Source: Clostridia bacterium
GTDB lineage: Bacteria; Bacillota; Clostridia; Oscillospirales; CAG-272
Direction of reading: 5' to 3'
Assembly (NCBI GenBank): GCA_017646005.1
Contig: JAGCNJ010000009.1
Location: forward strand, 1 to 37,791
Length of the DNA stretch: 37,791 nucleotides
Below, in pieces: positions 6,945 to 15,271 of the stretch. The notes below the pieces were generated by a model, which was not told the origin of the DNA, ran no database searches, and saw only the letters and a program-made list of their open reading frames with translations. The first letter of the stretch is position 1. The number at the start of each line of letters is the position of its first letter. The translations under genes were made by a program, and so were the position numbers.

Positions 6945-7021
6945 GTCCTTTTCGGAATACCGAATAGTCTTTTCAGTATTCCGGAAAGAAGTCTTGGCGA
7001 CTTCATAACTACGATCTTCAT
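6932..7021 (-). CDS. spoVM: Stage V sporulation protein M, SpoVM (29 residues)
   Basis: The tiny minus-strand frame begins MKIVVMKSPRLLSGILKR and ends after 29 residues with TAA at 6932-6934. An excellent RBS (GGAGG, 7 nt before ATG) supports it. It aligns without gaps to Bacillus SpoVM (MKFYTIKLPKFLGGIVRAML...): Met1, Lys2, Lys7, Pro9, Leu12, Gly14, Ile15 and Gly21 are shared, and the basic positions are kept. SpoVM is an amphipathic peptide that senses convex membrane curvature on the forespore and anchors SpoIVA to start coat assembly. The position supports the call, since in Bacillus the order is rlmN-prpC-prkC-rsgA-(rpe-thiN)-spoVM, and here it directly follows rsgA. The strong terminator between rsgA and spoVM suggests a separate mother-cell promoter, but I could not identify a convincing SigE site. 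It overlaps the convergent 6513 gene by 13 nt. Confidence 0.92.
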   Translation of the reverse strand: MKIVVMKSPRLLSGILKRLFGIPKRTQER

Positions 7022-7064
7022 TTGAAATCCTCCAAAAAATTATTTGACATTAACAGAATATGAC

Positions 7065-7099
7065 AAAATGGATGCGTTTGCTACAAACGCATCCATTTT
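7065..7099. terminator. Strong hairpin terminator after rsgA
   Basis: AAAATGGATGCGTTTG and CAAACGCATCCATTTT form a perfect 16-bp stem around a 3-nt loop. It lies 2 bp after the rsgA stop and has T-rich flanks on both strands. It separates the long housekeeping operon from spoVM. Confidence 0.9.
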
Positions 7100-7100
7100 C

Positions 7101-8048
7101 TTATTTTTTATCCCATTCGTGCTTGTTTTTAAGTATACTGCGAAGCTCTCTGAAGCTTTCGTGTCTTTCACCGGTGATCTTTCCTGATTTTACCGCCTCC
7201 AGGATCGCGCAGCCCTCTTCCTTTGTATGCGAGCATTTTGTATATCTGCATTTTCCGATAAGATCGGAAAATTCTCTGAAGGTATACACAAGCTCATCGT
7301 TTGAGAAGAAATCAAATCTTTCAAAATCAAGCATACTGAAGCCGGGTGTATCCGCTATGAAGCCCTTGCCGAGCTCTCCCGCTGTTTCTATCGGATAGAG
7401 GCTGATGCACCGTGTAGTATGCTTGCCGCGTGATATTTTTTTGCTTATCTCGCCCGTTTCAAGTGTAAGCTCGGGGAATATCCTGTTAAGCAGGGTAGAC
7501 TTGCCTATACCCGAAGCACCGGCAAAGGCGGCAAGCTTATTATCAAGTGAATTTGCAATAAAATCCCTGAGCTCGTCTGCATCTCTGTCACTGCCTTGGA
7601 TCAGGACGGTAAATCCGCTTTTTCTGTATATATCCGCATATTTTTCCGCCGCTGTGTTATCAAGGTCTGCCTTTGTAATGATAATTACAGGCTCAATGCC
7701 CTTGTTTTCGGCGATACATATGAGCTTATCGACCGTTAGAAGCACCGGCTCAGGCTTTTTTGCGGCGAACATAACAAATAGAATATCAAGATTTGCCATA
7801 GCAGGGCGTATAAGCTCGTTTTTGCGCGCGCTTATACAGCTTATCATAATATCCTCGCCGTCCTTCAGACGTACGCTTACCTTGTCACCCACAAGCGGGG
7901 TTTCGCCGTCGTGTCTGAAAACTCCGCGCGCACGGCATACAAGCGTATTTATACTATCGCCGTTTTCGTTTTCAAAAGGAGTATCCAAAAGAATGTCGTA
8001 ATTCCCGCCGACACCCTTTGTTATTCTGCCGGAAAGATATTTTTCCAT
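7101..8048 (-). CDS. rsgA: Ribosome small subunit-dependent GTPase RsgA
   Basis: 315 residues, a circularly permuted GTPase that acts late in 30S subunit maturation. An N-terminal OB-fold region (about 1-75) precedes the permuted G motifs in the order G4 TKAD (125-128), G1 GASGIGKS (177-184), G3 DTPG (233-236). A C-terminal zinc site follows with Cys267, Cys272, His274 and Cys280. Its start codon directly abuts the prkC stop, and its RBS (GGAGG) lies inside the prkC 3' end, so the two are translationally linked. Length and motif order are typical. This is the last gene of the operon before the strong terminator. Confidence 0.97.
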   Translation of the reverse strand: MEKYLSGRITKGVGGNYDILLDTPFENENGDSINTLVCRARGVFRHDGETPLVGDKVSVRLKDGEDIMISCISARKNELIRPAMANLDILFVMFAAKKPEPVLLTVDKLICIAENKGIEPVIIITKADLDNTAAEKYADIYRKSGFTVLIQGSDRDADELRDFIANSLDNKLAAFAGASGIGKSTLLNRIFPELTLETGEISKKISRGKHTTRCISLYPIETAGELGKGFIADTPGFSMLDFERFDFFSNDELVYTFREFSDLIGKCRYTKCSHTKEEGCAILEAVKSGKITGERHESFRELRSILKNKHEWDKK

Positions 8049-9740
8049 TCAATCCTCCGCTTTGTCCTTGGGGCCGCGGCTTACCTTGAAGCTTATCTTT
8101 GTTCCCATAGGTACCTCTGTCATAGCCGCAACGCTCTGCGAAAGGATAGTGCCCTTCTTTTCCGAGGAATCAACGTATTCAACGCTTCCGAGCTTAAGCT
8201 TGTTATCCGAAAGCAAAAGCTTTGCCGCGTTTTCACTGCTTTCAAGGAAGCTCGGTACGGTTACCGTATATTCCTCCGAATTTTGCCCCTTGCTGATGGT
8301 AAGCGTTACCGTGTCGCCGTATTTTACGGTCGTGCCGGGCTCAGGGTTACTTGATATAACGTAGCTTTCGGGGATATAATCGTGGTAAACGTACTCTCTC
8401 TTGGGGATGAGTCCAAGCTCCTTGAGAGCGATCTCTGCTTCATAATAATAAAGGTAATTGTAATCGGCAAGCTCGTGAGTCTGTGCGCCGCGACTTACGG
8501 TAAGCGAAAGCTTGCAGTCCTGCTCTCCGGGGATGATCTTGCGTTTTTCGCCGCTTTTCGGATTCTGATCGAGAATGGTGTTGGCAGAGGAAACGTCAAA
8601 TGTATATTTGATGTCGACGTCGTAATGGTTATCGTCAAGCTGCTTTGAAAGCTCATCTGTGTATATACCGCCGATAAGCTCGGGAATTTCGACTATTATC
8701 GAATCGTTTCCCGAGGTTGCTTCCATAAGTGCCGACAGTATCATAACTGCGCTTACAGCGGCAACTATAAGGAACGATGAGGTTATTCCCATAATTATAG
8801 GGAACATGGAACGGTTCTGTCTTGCGCGTCTTCCGTTTGCGCTGTGCTGGGTGAAGAGATTTTCGTTATCCGCGTGATGTGAGGTTACCTTGAACACCGC
8901 CTTGGGGTTGTTTTTTATCTGCAAAAGATGTCTTAACATCTGGGAAGCGCTCTGGAAACGGTGTACGGGATTTTTCTCCATAGCGATAAGGATTATCTGC
9001 TCAAGTCCGCGAACGATCGAGGGATTTATCTCGCGCGGGCTTTTGGGAGTAGACTTGACGTGCATAAGAGCAACAGAAACGGGTGTGTCCGCAGTAAAGG
9101 GAAGAGTGCCTGTTGCCATTTCATACATGGTCGCGCCTAGCGAATAAAGGTCGCTTCTGTGGTCTATAGCCCTGCCGCTTGCCTGCTCGGGGCTGATATA
9201 GAATACTGTTCCGATAGCCTTGTCCGTAACGGTAACCGTTTCGGCATTCGGAAGCTTTGCGATACCGAAGTCTGTAACCTTTATAGTGCCGTCCTTGAGC
9301 CTCATGATATTCTGCGGCTTGATATCACGGTGGACGATGCCCTTCTGATGCGCGTGCTCAAGAGCCTTGAGTATCTGCTCGGAGATGCTGATGACCTCCT
9401 TGAACGAAAGCGCACCCTTTTCTTCCATATACTTATTGAGCGTGATGCCCTCAATAAGCTCCATAACTATATATTTGAGGTTGTCCTTAACCGAAACGTC
9501 GTAGATCCTTACGATATTCGGGTGATTAAGCATAGCGACAGCCTTGCTTTCGTTTATAAAGCGCTTGACCGCCTGCGTATCGGACGCTACCTCCTCCTTG
9601 AGCATCTTGACAGCGACCGTGCGGTTTTTGAGCATATCGTATGCCTCGAAAACCACAGCCATACCGCCTGCACCGATCTGCTTTTTTATTCTGTATCTTC
9701 TGTCAAAAATCTGACCTGTATATCTTTCGTAATTTTCCAT
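8049..9740 (-). CDS. prkC: PASTA-domain Ser/Thr protein kinase PrkC
   Basis: 563 residues from the preferred ATG at 9740. An in-frame ATG three codons upstream is only 1 nt from the AAAGG RBS and is less likely. The cytoplasmic kinase domain (about 10-275) has the Gly-rich loop GAGGMAVVF (22-30), catalytic Lys45, Glu64, HRDIKPQN (137-144) and DFG (157-159). A basic juxtamembrane segment precedes one membrane helix (about 313-338). The extracellular part carries three PASTA repeats (about 349-563), which in this family bind muropeptides or lipid II. It controls growth, cell-wall metabolism and, in sporeformers, exit from dormancy. The cognate phosphatase prpC lies immediately upstream. Confidence 0.97.
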   Translation of the reverse strand: MENYERYTGQIFDRRYRIKKQIGAGGMAVVFEAYDMLKNRTVAVKMLKEEVASDTQAVKRFINESKAVAMLNHPNIVRIYDVSVKDNLKYIVMELIEGITLNKYMEEKGALSFKEVISISEQILKALEHAHQKGIVHRDIKPQNIMRLKDGTIKVTDFGIAKLPNAETVTVTDKAIGTVFYISPEQASGRAIDHRSDLYSLGATMYEMATGTLPFTADTPVSVALMHVKSTPKSPREINPSIVRGLEQIILIAMEKNPVHRFQSASQMLRHLLQIKNNPKAVFKVTSHHADNENLFTQHSANGRRARQNRSMFPIIMGITSSFLIVAAVSAVMILSALMEATSGNDSIIVEIPELIGGIYTDELSKQLDDNHYDVDIKYTFDVSSANTILDQNPKSGEKRKIIPGEQDCKLSLTVSRGAQTHELADYNYLYYYEAEIALKELGLIPKREYVYHDYIPESYVISSNPEPGTTVKYGDTVTLTISKGQNSEEYTVTVPSFLESSENAAKLLLSDNKLKLGSVEYVDSSEKKGTILSQSVAAMTEVPMGTKISFKVSRGPKDKAED

Positions 9741-9780
9741 TATAAGCATACCTTTCCCGACGTTATGTAATCACCTGTAT

Positions 9781-10569
9781 TCAAGACTGATTTGGCAAGA
9801 GAAGTATAACCGTGATATTGTCCGGTCCGCCGTTTTCAAGCGCCGCATCTATAAGCTTGTCAACACGACGGTCAAGCTTTGTCTGAGCGCTGTCCTTTTT
9901 TGCTCCGGGTGATCTTATAGTCTTGTGCATTTGTGTATCCTCGACCTGACCGCAAAGGCCGTCCGAGCATAAAAGCACGCATGAATCCGGGTATTTGTCA
10001 AGCTCAACGCCGAACATATCGCAGTCAATGTCCGGCTGTATGCCGATAGCTCTTGTGATACGGTTTTTGTATGGGTGCGTTTTTGCTTCTTCCGGCGTAA
10101 TGTCGCCTACGTCTACAAGAAACTGCACGTACGAGTGGTCCTCTGTTATCTGTGAAAGCTTTTTGCCCGAATCAATATAAAGACGGCTGTCGCCCACGTT
10201 TGCAACGTACATATGATCCTTGATTATAAGGCAGGCAACGAGTGTTGTTCCCATACCCATAAGCTCAGGGGAGCTTATGGCCTTATTATATACCGCCTCG
10301 TTTGCGTTGTATACGGCGTGTCCCAAGAGGCTCATAGCCTTTGTAGCGTCGATATACGGATTTTTGCTCAGATCCGCAAGCTTTTCGCCCTCAAAGCTCT
10401 TCATAAAATATTCGATTGCCGTTTCGCTTGCGATATTACCGCCGCGCGCTCCGCCCATACCGTCGCATACAACGGCGACGGTCACGTCGCTTGCATAGCT
10501 TTTTATCGCAAAGCTATCCTGGTTGGTAAGGCGTACCTTACCGACGTTGGTCTTTCCTGAATATATCAT
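9781..10569 (-). CDS. prpC: PP2C-type Ser/Thr protein phosphatase PrpC (Stp)
   Basis: 262 residues from the ATG at 10569, which has AAAGGAAG 8 nt upstream and overlaps the rlmN stop as ATGA. The 24-residue longer open frame upstream is rlmN sequence in another frame. Metal-binding PP2C motifs are in place: NQD near residue 17, VVCDGMGGARGG, NVGDSRLY, LLCSDGLCG and the C-terminal GGPDNITVI. It is a soluble Mn/Mg-dependent phosphatase that reverses PrkC phosphorylation. The rlmN-prpC-prkC-rsgA order matches Bacillus. Confidence 0.97.
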   Translation of the reverse strand: MIYSGKTNVGKVRLTNQDSFAIKSYASDVTVAVVCDGMGGARGGNIASETAIEYFMKSFEGEKLADLSKNPYIDATKAMSLLGHAVYNANEAVYNKAISSPELMGMGTTLVACLIIKDHMYVANVGDSRLYIDSGKKLSQITEDHSYVQFLVDVGDITPEEAKTHPYKNRITRAIGIQPDIDCDMFGVELDKYPDSCVLLCSDGLCGQVEDTQMHKTIRSPGAKKDSAQTKLDRRVDKLIDAALENGGPDNITVILLLPNQS

Positions 10570-11669
10570 ACTCTGCTTCCTTTCGTATCCAAGAGGGTGT
10601 CTGTCTTTTTTTGCTCGTAGCTTCGTCTGAGCTGTCCGCACGAAGCGTTTATATCCGGCCCGAGCTTTCGTCTGACAGTAGCGTTGATCTTGCGTTTGTT
10701 AAGTATTTCGGCAAATTTATTTACCGCATCCCTTGAGCTTGTCTTGAAGTCTCTTTCCTTTACCTCGTTTACCGGTATGAGATTAACGTGGATCGGCAAA
10801 AGCTTTGAATCCGCCGTGAAGTATTTATAAAACAGATCGGCAAGCTTATGCGCCTGATCGGGAGAATCGTTTTTGCCTGCGATCAGGGTGTATTCAAAGG
10901 ATATGCGCCTGCCCGTAGTGATAAAATAATCCTTGCAGGCGGTAAGTAATTTTTCGATGTTGTATTTTTTGTTTACCGGCATTATCTCTGAGCGTGTTGC
11001 ATCATCACAGGCGTGAAGCGATATCGAAAGTGTTATTCCGAAGCTTTCACGCGCAAGCTCGTAAATTTTATCCGCGAGCCCGCAGGTGGAAAGAGAGATA
11101 TGCCTTGCACCGATGTTAAGCCCGTTTTCGCTTGTAACGAGGTGCAGAAATTTTATTACGTTATCAAAATTGTCAAGCGGTTCGCCGATACCCATCATAA
11201 CGATGTTTGAAATATCCGCACCGTCCGCGTTCGCTCTTGCGATTTGACCGAGCATTTCTCCCGGCAAAAGCTTTCTTTTCATACCGTCTATGGTAGACGC
11301 GCAAAAGCGGCACCCCATATTGCATCCGACCTCGGAGGATATGCATATCGAATTGCCGTGTGAATAATGCATCACAACGCTTTCGATGATATTTCCGTCG
11401 TAAAGCTTAAAGAGATACTTTACCGTGCCGTCTATTTTGGAAACGAATTTTTCCTCAATTTCGGGAAGTGAGCAAAAAAGCTCATTTGCGAGCTTTTCGC
11501 GTAATGCTTTCGGCAGATTTGTCATTCCCTCAAAGCCCACACCCTTATTAAGCCATTCGTATATCTGATCGGCTCTGAATTTAGGGAGATCAAGCTTTTG
11601 TGTGAGATATTGGCGCAGCTCATCTTTAGTCATCGACATTATATCGGGTCTGTTTATATTGTTTTCCAA
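10566..11669 (-). CDS. rlmN: Dual-specificity rRNA/tRNA adenine-C2 methyltransferase RlmN
   Basis: 367 residues. This radical SAM enzyme methylates A2503 of 23S rRNA and A37 of some tRNAs. The cluster motif is Cys116-x3-Cys120-x2-Cys123 (CNMGCRFC), followed by GIGEPLDN. The C-terminal NASCGQL holds the Cys that forms the methyl-transfer intermediate. The start is TTG at 11669 with RBS AAGGGAG 9 nt upstream; the first internal ATG (residue 11) lacks an RBS. It sits 20 bp after rsmB, and its stop overlaps the prpC start. Confidence 0.96.
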   Translation of the reverse strand: MENNINRPDIMSMTKDELRQYLTQKLDLPKFRADQIYEWLNKGVGFEGMTNLPKALREKLANELFCSLPEIEEKFVSKIDGTVKYLFKLYDGNIIESVVMHYSHGNSICISSEVGCNMGCRFCASTIDGMKRKLLPGEMLGQIARANADGADISNIVMMGIGEPLDNFDNVIKFLHLVTSENGLNIGARHISLSTCGLADKIYELARESFGITLSISLHACDDATRSEIMPVNKKYNIEKLLTACKDYFITTGRRISFEYTLIAGKNDSPDQAHKLADLFYKYFTADSKLLPIHVNLIPVNEVKERDFKTSSRDAVNKFAEILNKRKINATVRRKLGPDINASCGQLRRSYEQKKTDTLLDTKGSRV

Positions 11670-11689
11670 GGCTTTTATCTCCCTTCCGT

Positions 11690-13081
11690 TTATATTTTGC
11701 GTTTCATTTTCGCAATGAAAAATCCGTCTGTTCCGTGAATGTGCGGGAAAAGCGTGAGTATACCGTGTGTGCTTTCGATCATCCTGCCGTCATCCGACGT
11801 GAAGTTAAACTCAACAGGCTCGAACAGATCGTTGTTTTCAAGAAATCTTTTTATGTTATTTTCGTTTTCCTCGGGATTAAGCGTACAGGTTGAATAAACA
11901 AGTGTACCGCCGGGTCTTACGTATCCCGAACAGTTCTTAAGTATCTTTAGTCCGATATCCGGAAGTCTTTCTAAGTCTGATTTGTCCTTGTAGCGTATTT
12001 CGGGCTTTTTGGCGATAACACCGAGCCCTGAGCATGGTACGTCGCAAAGTACGAAATCGGCTGTGTTATTTTCGCCGATAAGGGAACTGTTGTATACCGA
12101 CGAATCGGCGGCTTGCGTGGTTATTATATCAATGCCAAGCCTTTTTGCGCCGCTTTCGATAAGCGAAAGCTTGCTTTCGTGGAGATCGCAGGATATTACT
12201 CTGCCGCGGTTTTCCATAAGTATTGCGCTTGAAAAGCTTTTTCCGCCCGGGCAGGCACAGCAGTCGAGTGTTATGCTCTCCGGTGTTGCACCGAGAGTGA
12301 GTGAGGCTAACTGAGAAGCTTCGTCCTGCACGAATATCTCACCGTTGTCGAGCAGGTCGGAAATAAGTGATATTTCTATACTTTCGCAGTATATACCGAA
12401 CGGTGAAAATTCGGTCTTGCGGACACTTATCCCGCGCTCGTTCATCAGCGAAAGTATTTTCTCACGGTTTGCTTTGAGCGTGTTTACTCTGAAGCTTGTG
12501 CCACGGCTTTCATTCTGGAAGCTCATAATTTTAGTGGCACAGTCCGCAGAATAGGCTGTGGAAAGCATTTTTACAAGCCATTCCGGGTAGGAATACTTCA
12601 CCGAAAGTCGGGCGTATTCACCGAGAGCCTCAAAGCGCGACTTGAACGGCTCAAAGGAGAGGATTTCACCAACGCAGCTGGTACGCTTGCCTCCGAGCGC
12701 TCGCTGATAGCTTCTGAGAATAGCGTTTACAAACCCGCCGAGCGCGCGTTTGGATTTTACATTCGCTATCTTAACGCTTTCGTCAACCGCCGCGCTTTCG
12801 GGTATCCTGTCCATAAAGATAAGCTGATAAAGTCCGAGCCTTAAGGGGATAAGCACGCGTGCATCAAGCTTTTCAAGCGGACGGCTTGAAAGTGCGCCGA
12901 TAATGAAATCAAGCGTTAAAAGACGCTCTGTAACACCGTACATAAGGCTTACGTAAAGCGATTTTTCTGCTCCCTTAAGTCCGTACCTTTTCACCTGTGA
13001 ATCTATTTCAAGATTTGAATATTTCTTTTGCTTTTCGCATCTTTCAAGCGAAAGATAAGCGATCTCTCTTGCTCCGGGCAA
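11690..13081 (-). CDS. rsmB: 16S rRNA (cytosine-967-C5) methyltransferase RsmB
   Basis: 463 residues. An N-terminal NusB-like RNA-binding domain (about 1-140) is fused to a SAM methyltransferase domain. The SAM motif is LDCCACPGGKS, motif IV is DVPCSGLG, and YSTCTLNPEENE carries the second conserved Cys; the two Cys act in the m5C mechanism. The start is TTG at 13081, with GGAGG 8 nt upstream. Full length is normal for the family. It lies between the zinc protease and rlmN, in the conserved order. Confidence 0.96.
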   Translation of the reverse strand: MPGAREIAYLSLERCEKQKKYSNLEIDSQVKRYGLKGAEKSLYVSLMYGVTERLLTLDFIIGALSSRPLEKLDARVLIPLRLGLYQLIFMDRIPESAAVDESVKIANVKSKRALGGFVNAILRSYQRALGGKRTSCVGEILSFEPFKSRFEALGEYARLSVKYSYPEWLVKMLSTAYSADCATKIMSFQNESRGTSFRVNTLKANREKILSLMNERGISVRKTEFSPFGIYCESIEISLISDLLDNGEIFVQDEASQLASLTLGATPESITLDCCACPGGKSFSSAILMENRGRVISCDLHESKLSLIESGAKRLGIDIITTQAADSSVYNSSLIGENNTADFVLCDVPCSGLGVIAKKPEIRYKDKSDLERLPDIGLKILKNCSGYVRPGGTLVYSTCTLNPEENENNIKRFLENNDLFEPVEFNFTSDDGRMIESTHGILTLFPHIHGTDGFFIAKMKRKI

Positions 13082-13102
13082 AATTATGACCTCCGCAAAG
13101 CG

Positions 13103-13789
13103 TTATTTTTTTGAACGATTGACAAGCGAAATAAACCTTAAAAGGTTTGCAAGCGACACTGCAAGAGCCGCAACGTATGTGAGTGCGGCGGCGCGCAAAA
13201 CGCGTCCTGCGGCGGTTATCTCATCACCCGAAAGCCTTCCGCCTGCCGTCAATGCATCCATCGCTCTGCCGCTTGCGTTGAATTCGACCGGAAGCGTGAC
13301 GAGCTGGAAGAGCGTTGAAAGTCCGAATGCGGCGATGCCGAGATATGCAAGTGTGGGGAAGGATAAAAGTATTCCTAAAAGTATGAGCGGCATGGCGAGA
13401 TTTGATCCGATATTGGTTATCGGGATTATCGCGCTGCGAAATTTCATAGGTGTGTACCCGACAGCATACTGCACCGCGTGTCCTGCCTCGTGTGCGGCAA
13501 CGCCGACTGCGGCGGCTGTAGTAGCATCGTGAACCGACTGCGAAAGTCTTATCACGTTTGCTTTCGGATCAAAGTGGTCGGTAAGATTTCCTGCCACTCG
13601 CTCGATTCTCACGTGCTTTAAGCCGTTTGCATCAAGTATCGCGCGGGCGCTGTCGTAGCCTGTCATACCCGCGCTTACTTTGCTGTATTTCTTGAATGTG
13701 GACTGTACGTTGCTCTGCGCCCAGAGTGCGAAAATCACGGCGGGCAGAACAAGTATGAGATAGGTTGAATCTATTCCGTAAAACAGCAT
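13103..13789 (-). CDS. Membrane zinc metallopeptidase, YugP family
   Basis: 228 residues with the zinc-protease motif HEAGH (100-104) and a likely third ligand Glu169 in VEFNAS. Membrane segments are at about 6-24, 119-141, 146-166 and 198-220. This matches the Zn_peptidase_2 (YugP) family, a membrane protease of unknown substrate that often accompanies fmt and rsmB in Clostridia. The ATG is preceded by AAAAGGAAA. It is 23 bp from fmt and 21 bp from rsmB, so it is part of the operon. Confidence 0.93.
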   Translation of the reverse strand: MLFYGIDSTYLILVLPAVIFALWAQSNVQSTFKKYSKVSAGMTGYDSARAILDANGLKHVRIERVAGNLTDHFDPKANVIRLSQSVHDATTAAAVGVAAHEAGHAVQYAVGYTPMKFRSAIIPITNIGSNLAMPLILLGILLSFPTLAYLGIAAFGLSTLFQLVTLPVEFNASGRAMDALTAGGRLSGDEITAAGRVLRAAALTYVAALAVSLANLLRFISLVNRSKK

Positions 13790-13812
13790 ATCAATTTCCT
13801 TTTTAAGTTAAT

Positions 13813-14760
13813 TTATTGGGCGCAAAAGCTCTTGCCCGCGATATTCTGCTGACCGCGGATAAAATCTGCGGCGGACATCCTTTTTTTGCCTTCGGGAAGC
13901 ACGCCCGTTATACCGATAACACCTTTTTGGCAGGCAACGGCAATAACGCCGTCATCGGTTCCGACTATCCTTCCGACAGTATCGGGAGCATTATCCTTGT
14001 TTTCCTCGATCACAACGGATGAGGTGAACTTTATCATCTTTGAGTCAAGATAAGAATAGGCAAGAGGAAAGGGTGAAAGACCGCGTATACGGTTGTGAAG
14101 GCTTATCGCATCGGTGTTAAAGTCGATAAGGCAATCTTCCTTTGTGATCTTTTGCGCGTAGTTTGCAAGCGAGTCGTCCTGCTTTTCGTAAACGTCCTTG
14201 CCCTCACGGATAAGCTCGATTGCCTCTGCAATGGATTTTCTTGCGCAAACGACCATTTTGTCGTGCAGGGTTTCAAAGTTATCCTCATTTGTGATATCGA
14301 CTGAGTTTTTGAGGAGCATATCGCCTGTATCAAGTCCCTCTGCCATCTTCATTATCGTGATGCCGGTAATACTTTCTCCGTCGATGATAGCACGCTGAAT
14401 AGGTGCGGCACCGCGATATTTGGGAAGTAATGATCCGTGTACGTTGATGCATCCGAGCTTCGGGTAATCAAGCACGTACGAGGGAAGTATCTTTCCGTAA
14501 GCGGCGACTATTATAAGCTCCGGGTCAAGCTTTTTCAGCGTAGGCAAAAAAGCGTTGTCCTTGAGTGTGTCGGGCTGATATACAGGGATATTCTTTTCCT
14601 TTGCGAGAACCTTTACCGCAGATTCTGCAAGAGAATGTCCGCGACCGCGCGGCTTATCGGGTTGAGTCAGCACACCGATGACCGTGTCGCTGTTGTTTTC
14701 GCAAATCTTGTCAAGTATGCTCGAAGCGAAATCGGGCGTACCCATAAACAGTATTCTCAT
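13813..14760 (-). CDS. fmt: Methionyl-tRNA formyltransferase
   Basis: 315 residues. It formylates initiator Met-tRNA with 10-formyl-tetrahydrofolate. The N-terminal Rossmann domain starts MRILFMGTPDFAS. Catalytic residues are visible as Asn106, His108 and Asp144, with the hallmark SLLPKYRG (110-117). The C-terminal tRNA-binding domain follows from about residue 205. It lies 27 bp downstream of def, giving the usual def-fmt pair, which formylates and then deformylates nascent proteins. Confidence 0.97.
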   Translation of the reverse strand: MRILFMGTPDFASSILDKICENNSDTVIGVLTQPDKPRGRGHSLAESAVKVLAKEKNIPVYQPDTLKDNAFLPTLKKLDPELIIVAAYGKILPSYVLDYPKLGCINVHGSLLPKYRGAAPIQRAIIDGESITGITIMKMAEGLDTGDMLLKNSVDITNEDNFETLHDKMVVCARKSIAEAIELIREGKDVYEKQDDSLANYAQKITKEDCLIDFNTDAISLHNRIRGLSPFPLAYSYLDSKMIKFTSSVVIEENKDNAPDTVGRIVGTDDGVIAVACQKGVIGITGVLPEGKKRMSAADFIRGQQNIAGKSFCAQ

Positions 14761-14787
14761 TTTTGCACCACTTCTTTCGCGCCTATT

Positions 14788-15255
14788 TTATGAAAGCTCG
14801 CTTTCATCTACCATTTCGATGGCATTATCGGTAAACAGCTTGCCGTCGAGATGATCGATCTCATGGCAGAAGGCGCGGGCTAAAAGTCCCTCACCCGTCA
14901 TTTCAAAAATTTCACCGTTTCTGTCCATAGCGCGTACCGTGACCTTCATCGGTCTGTCTGTGACGCCCCATTTGTGAGGAAGAGAAAGACAGCCCTCGAT
15001 CTCGTTCTGCTTTCCGCTTGCCTCTATGATTTCGGGGTTGATAAGCTCTATCGTTTTGCCCTCTTCCACCTCGATCAGTACAACACGGCGCAAAACGCCT
15101 ACCTGTACTGCGGCAAGACCGACACCTTGCGCCTTGTGCATCGTGTCGCGCATATCGTCAAGAAGTCTTATGATTCTCGGTGTTATCTCATCGACCCTGC
15201 GGCTTGTTTTTCTTAAGGTGGGGTCTTCCTCTGTGATTATGTTAAGTATAGCCAT
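14788..15255 (-). CDS. def: Peptide deformylase
   Basis: 155 residues. It removes the formyl group from new proteins. All three motifs are present: GVGLAAVQ (44-51), EGCLS (87-91, metal ligand Cys89) and HEIDH (131-135, metal ligands His131 and His135, catalytic Glu132). RBS GGAGA is 5 nt before the ATG. It sits between priA and fmt with short spacers. Confidence 0.97.
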   Translation of the reverse strand: MAILNIITEEDPTLRKTSRRVDEITPRIIRLLDDMRDTMHKAQGVGLAAVQVGVLRRVVLIEVEEGKTIELINPEIIEASGKQNEIEGCLSLPHKWGVTDRPMKVTVRAMDRNGEIFEMTGEGLLARAFCHEIDHLDGKLFTDNAIEMVDESELS

Positions 15256-15271
15256 GATTCTCTCCGTTCTG

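Noticed and set aside
10570..10641. 24-residue N-terminal extension of PrpC
   Set aside because: It lies inside rlmN in another frame. The internal ATG has the RBS and the ATGA overlap typical of coupled genes.
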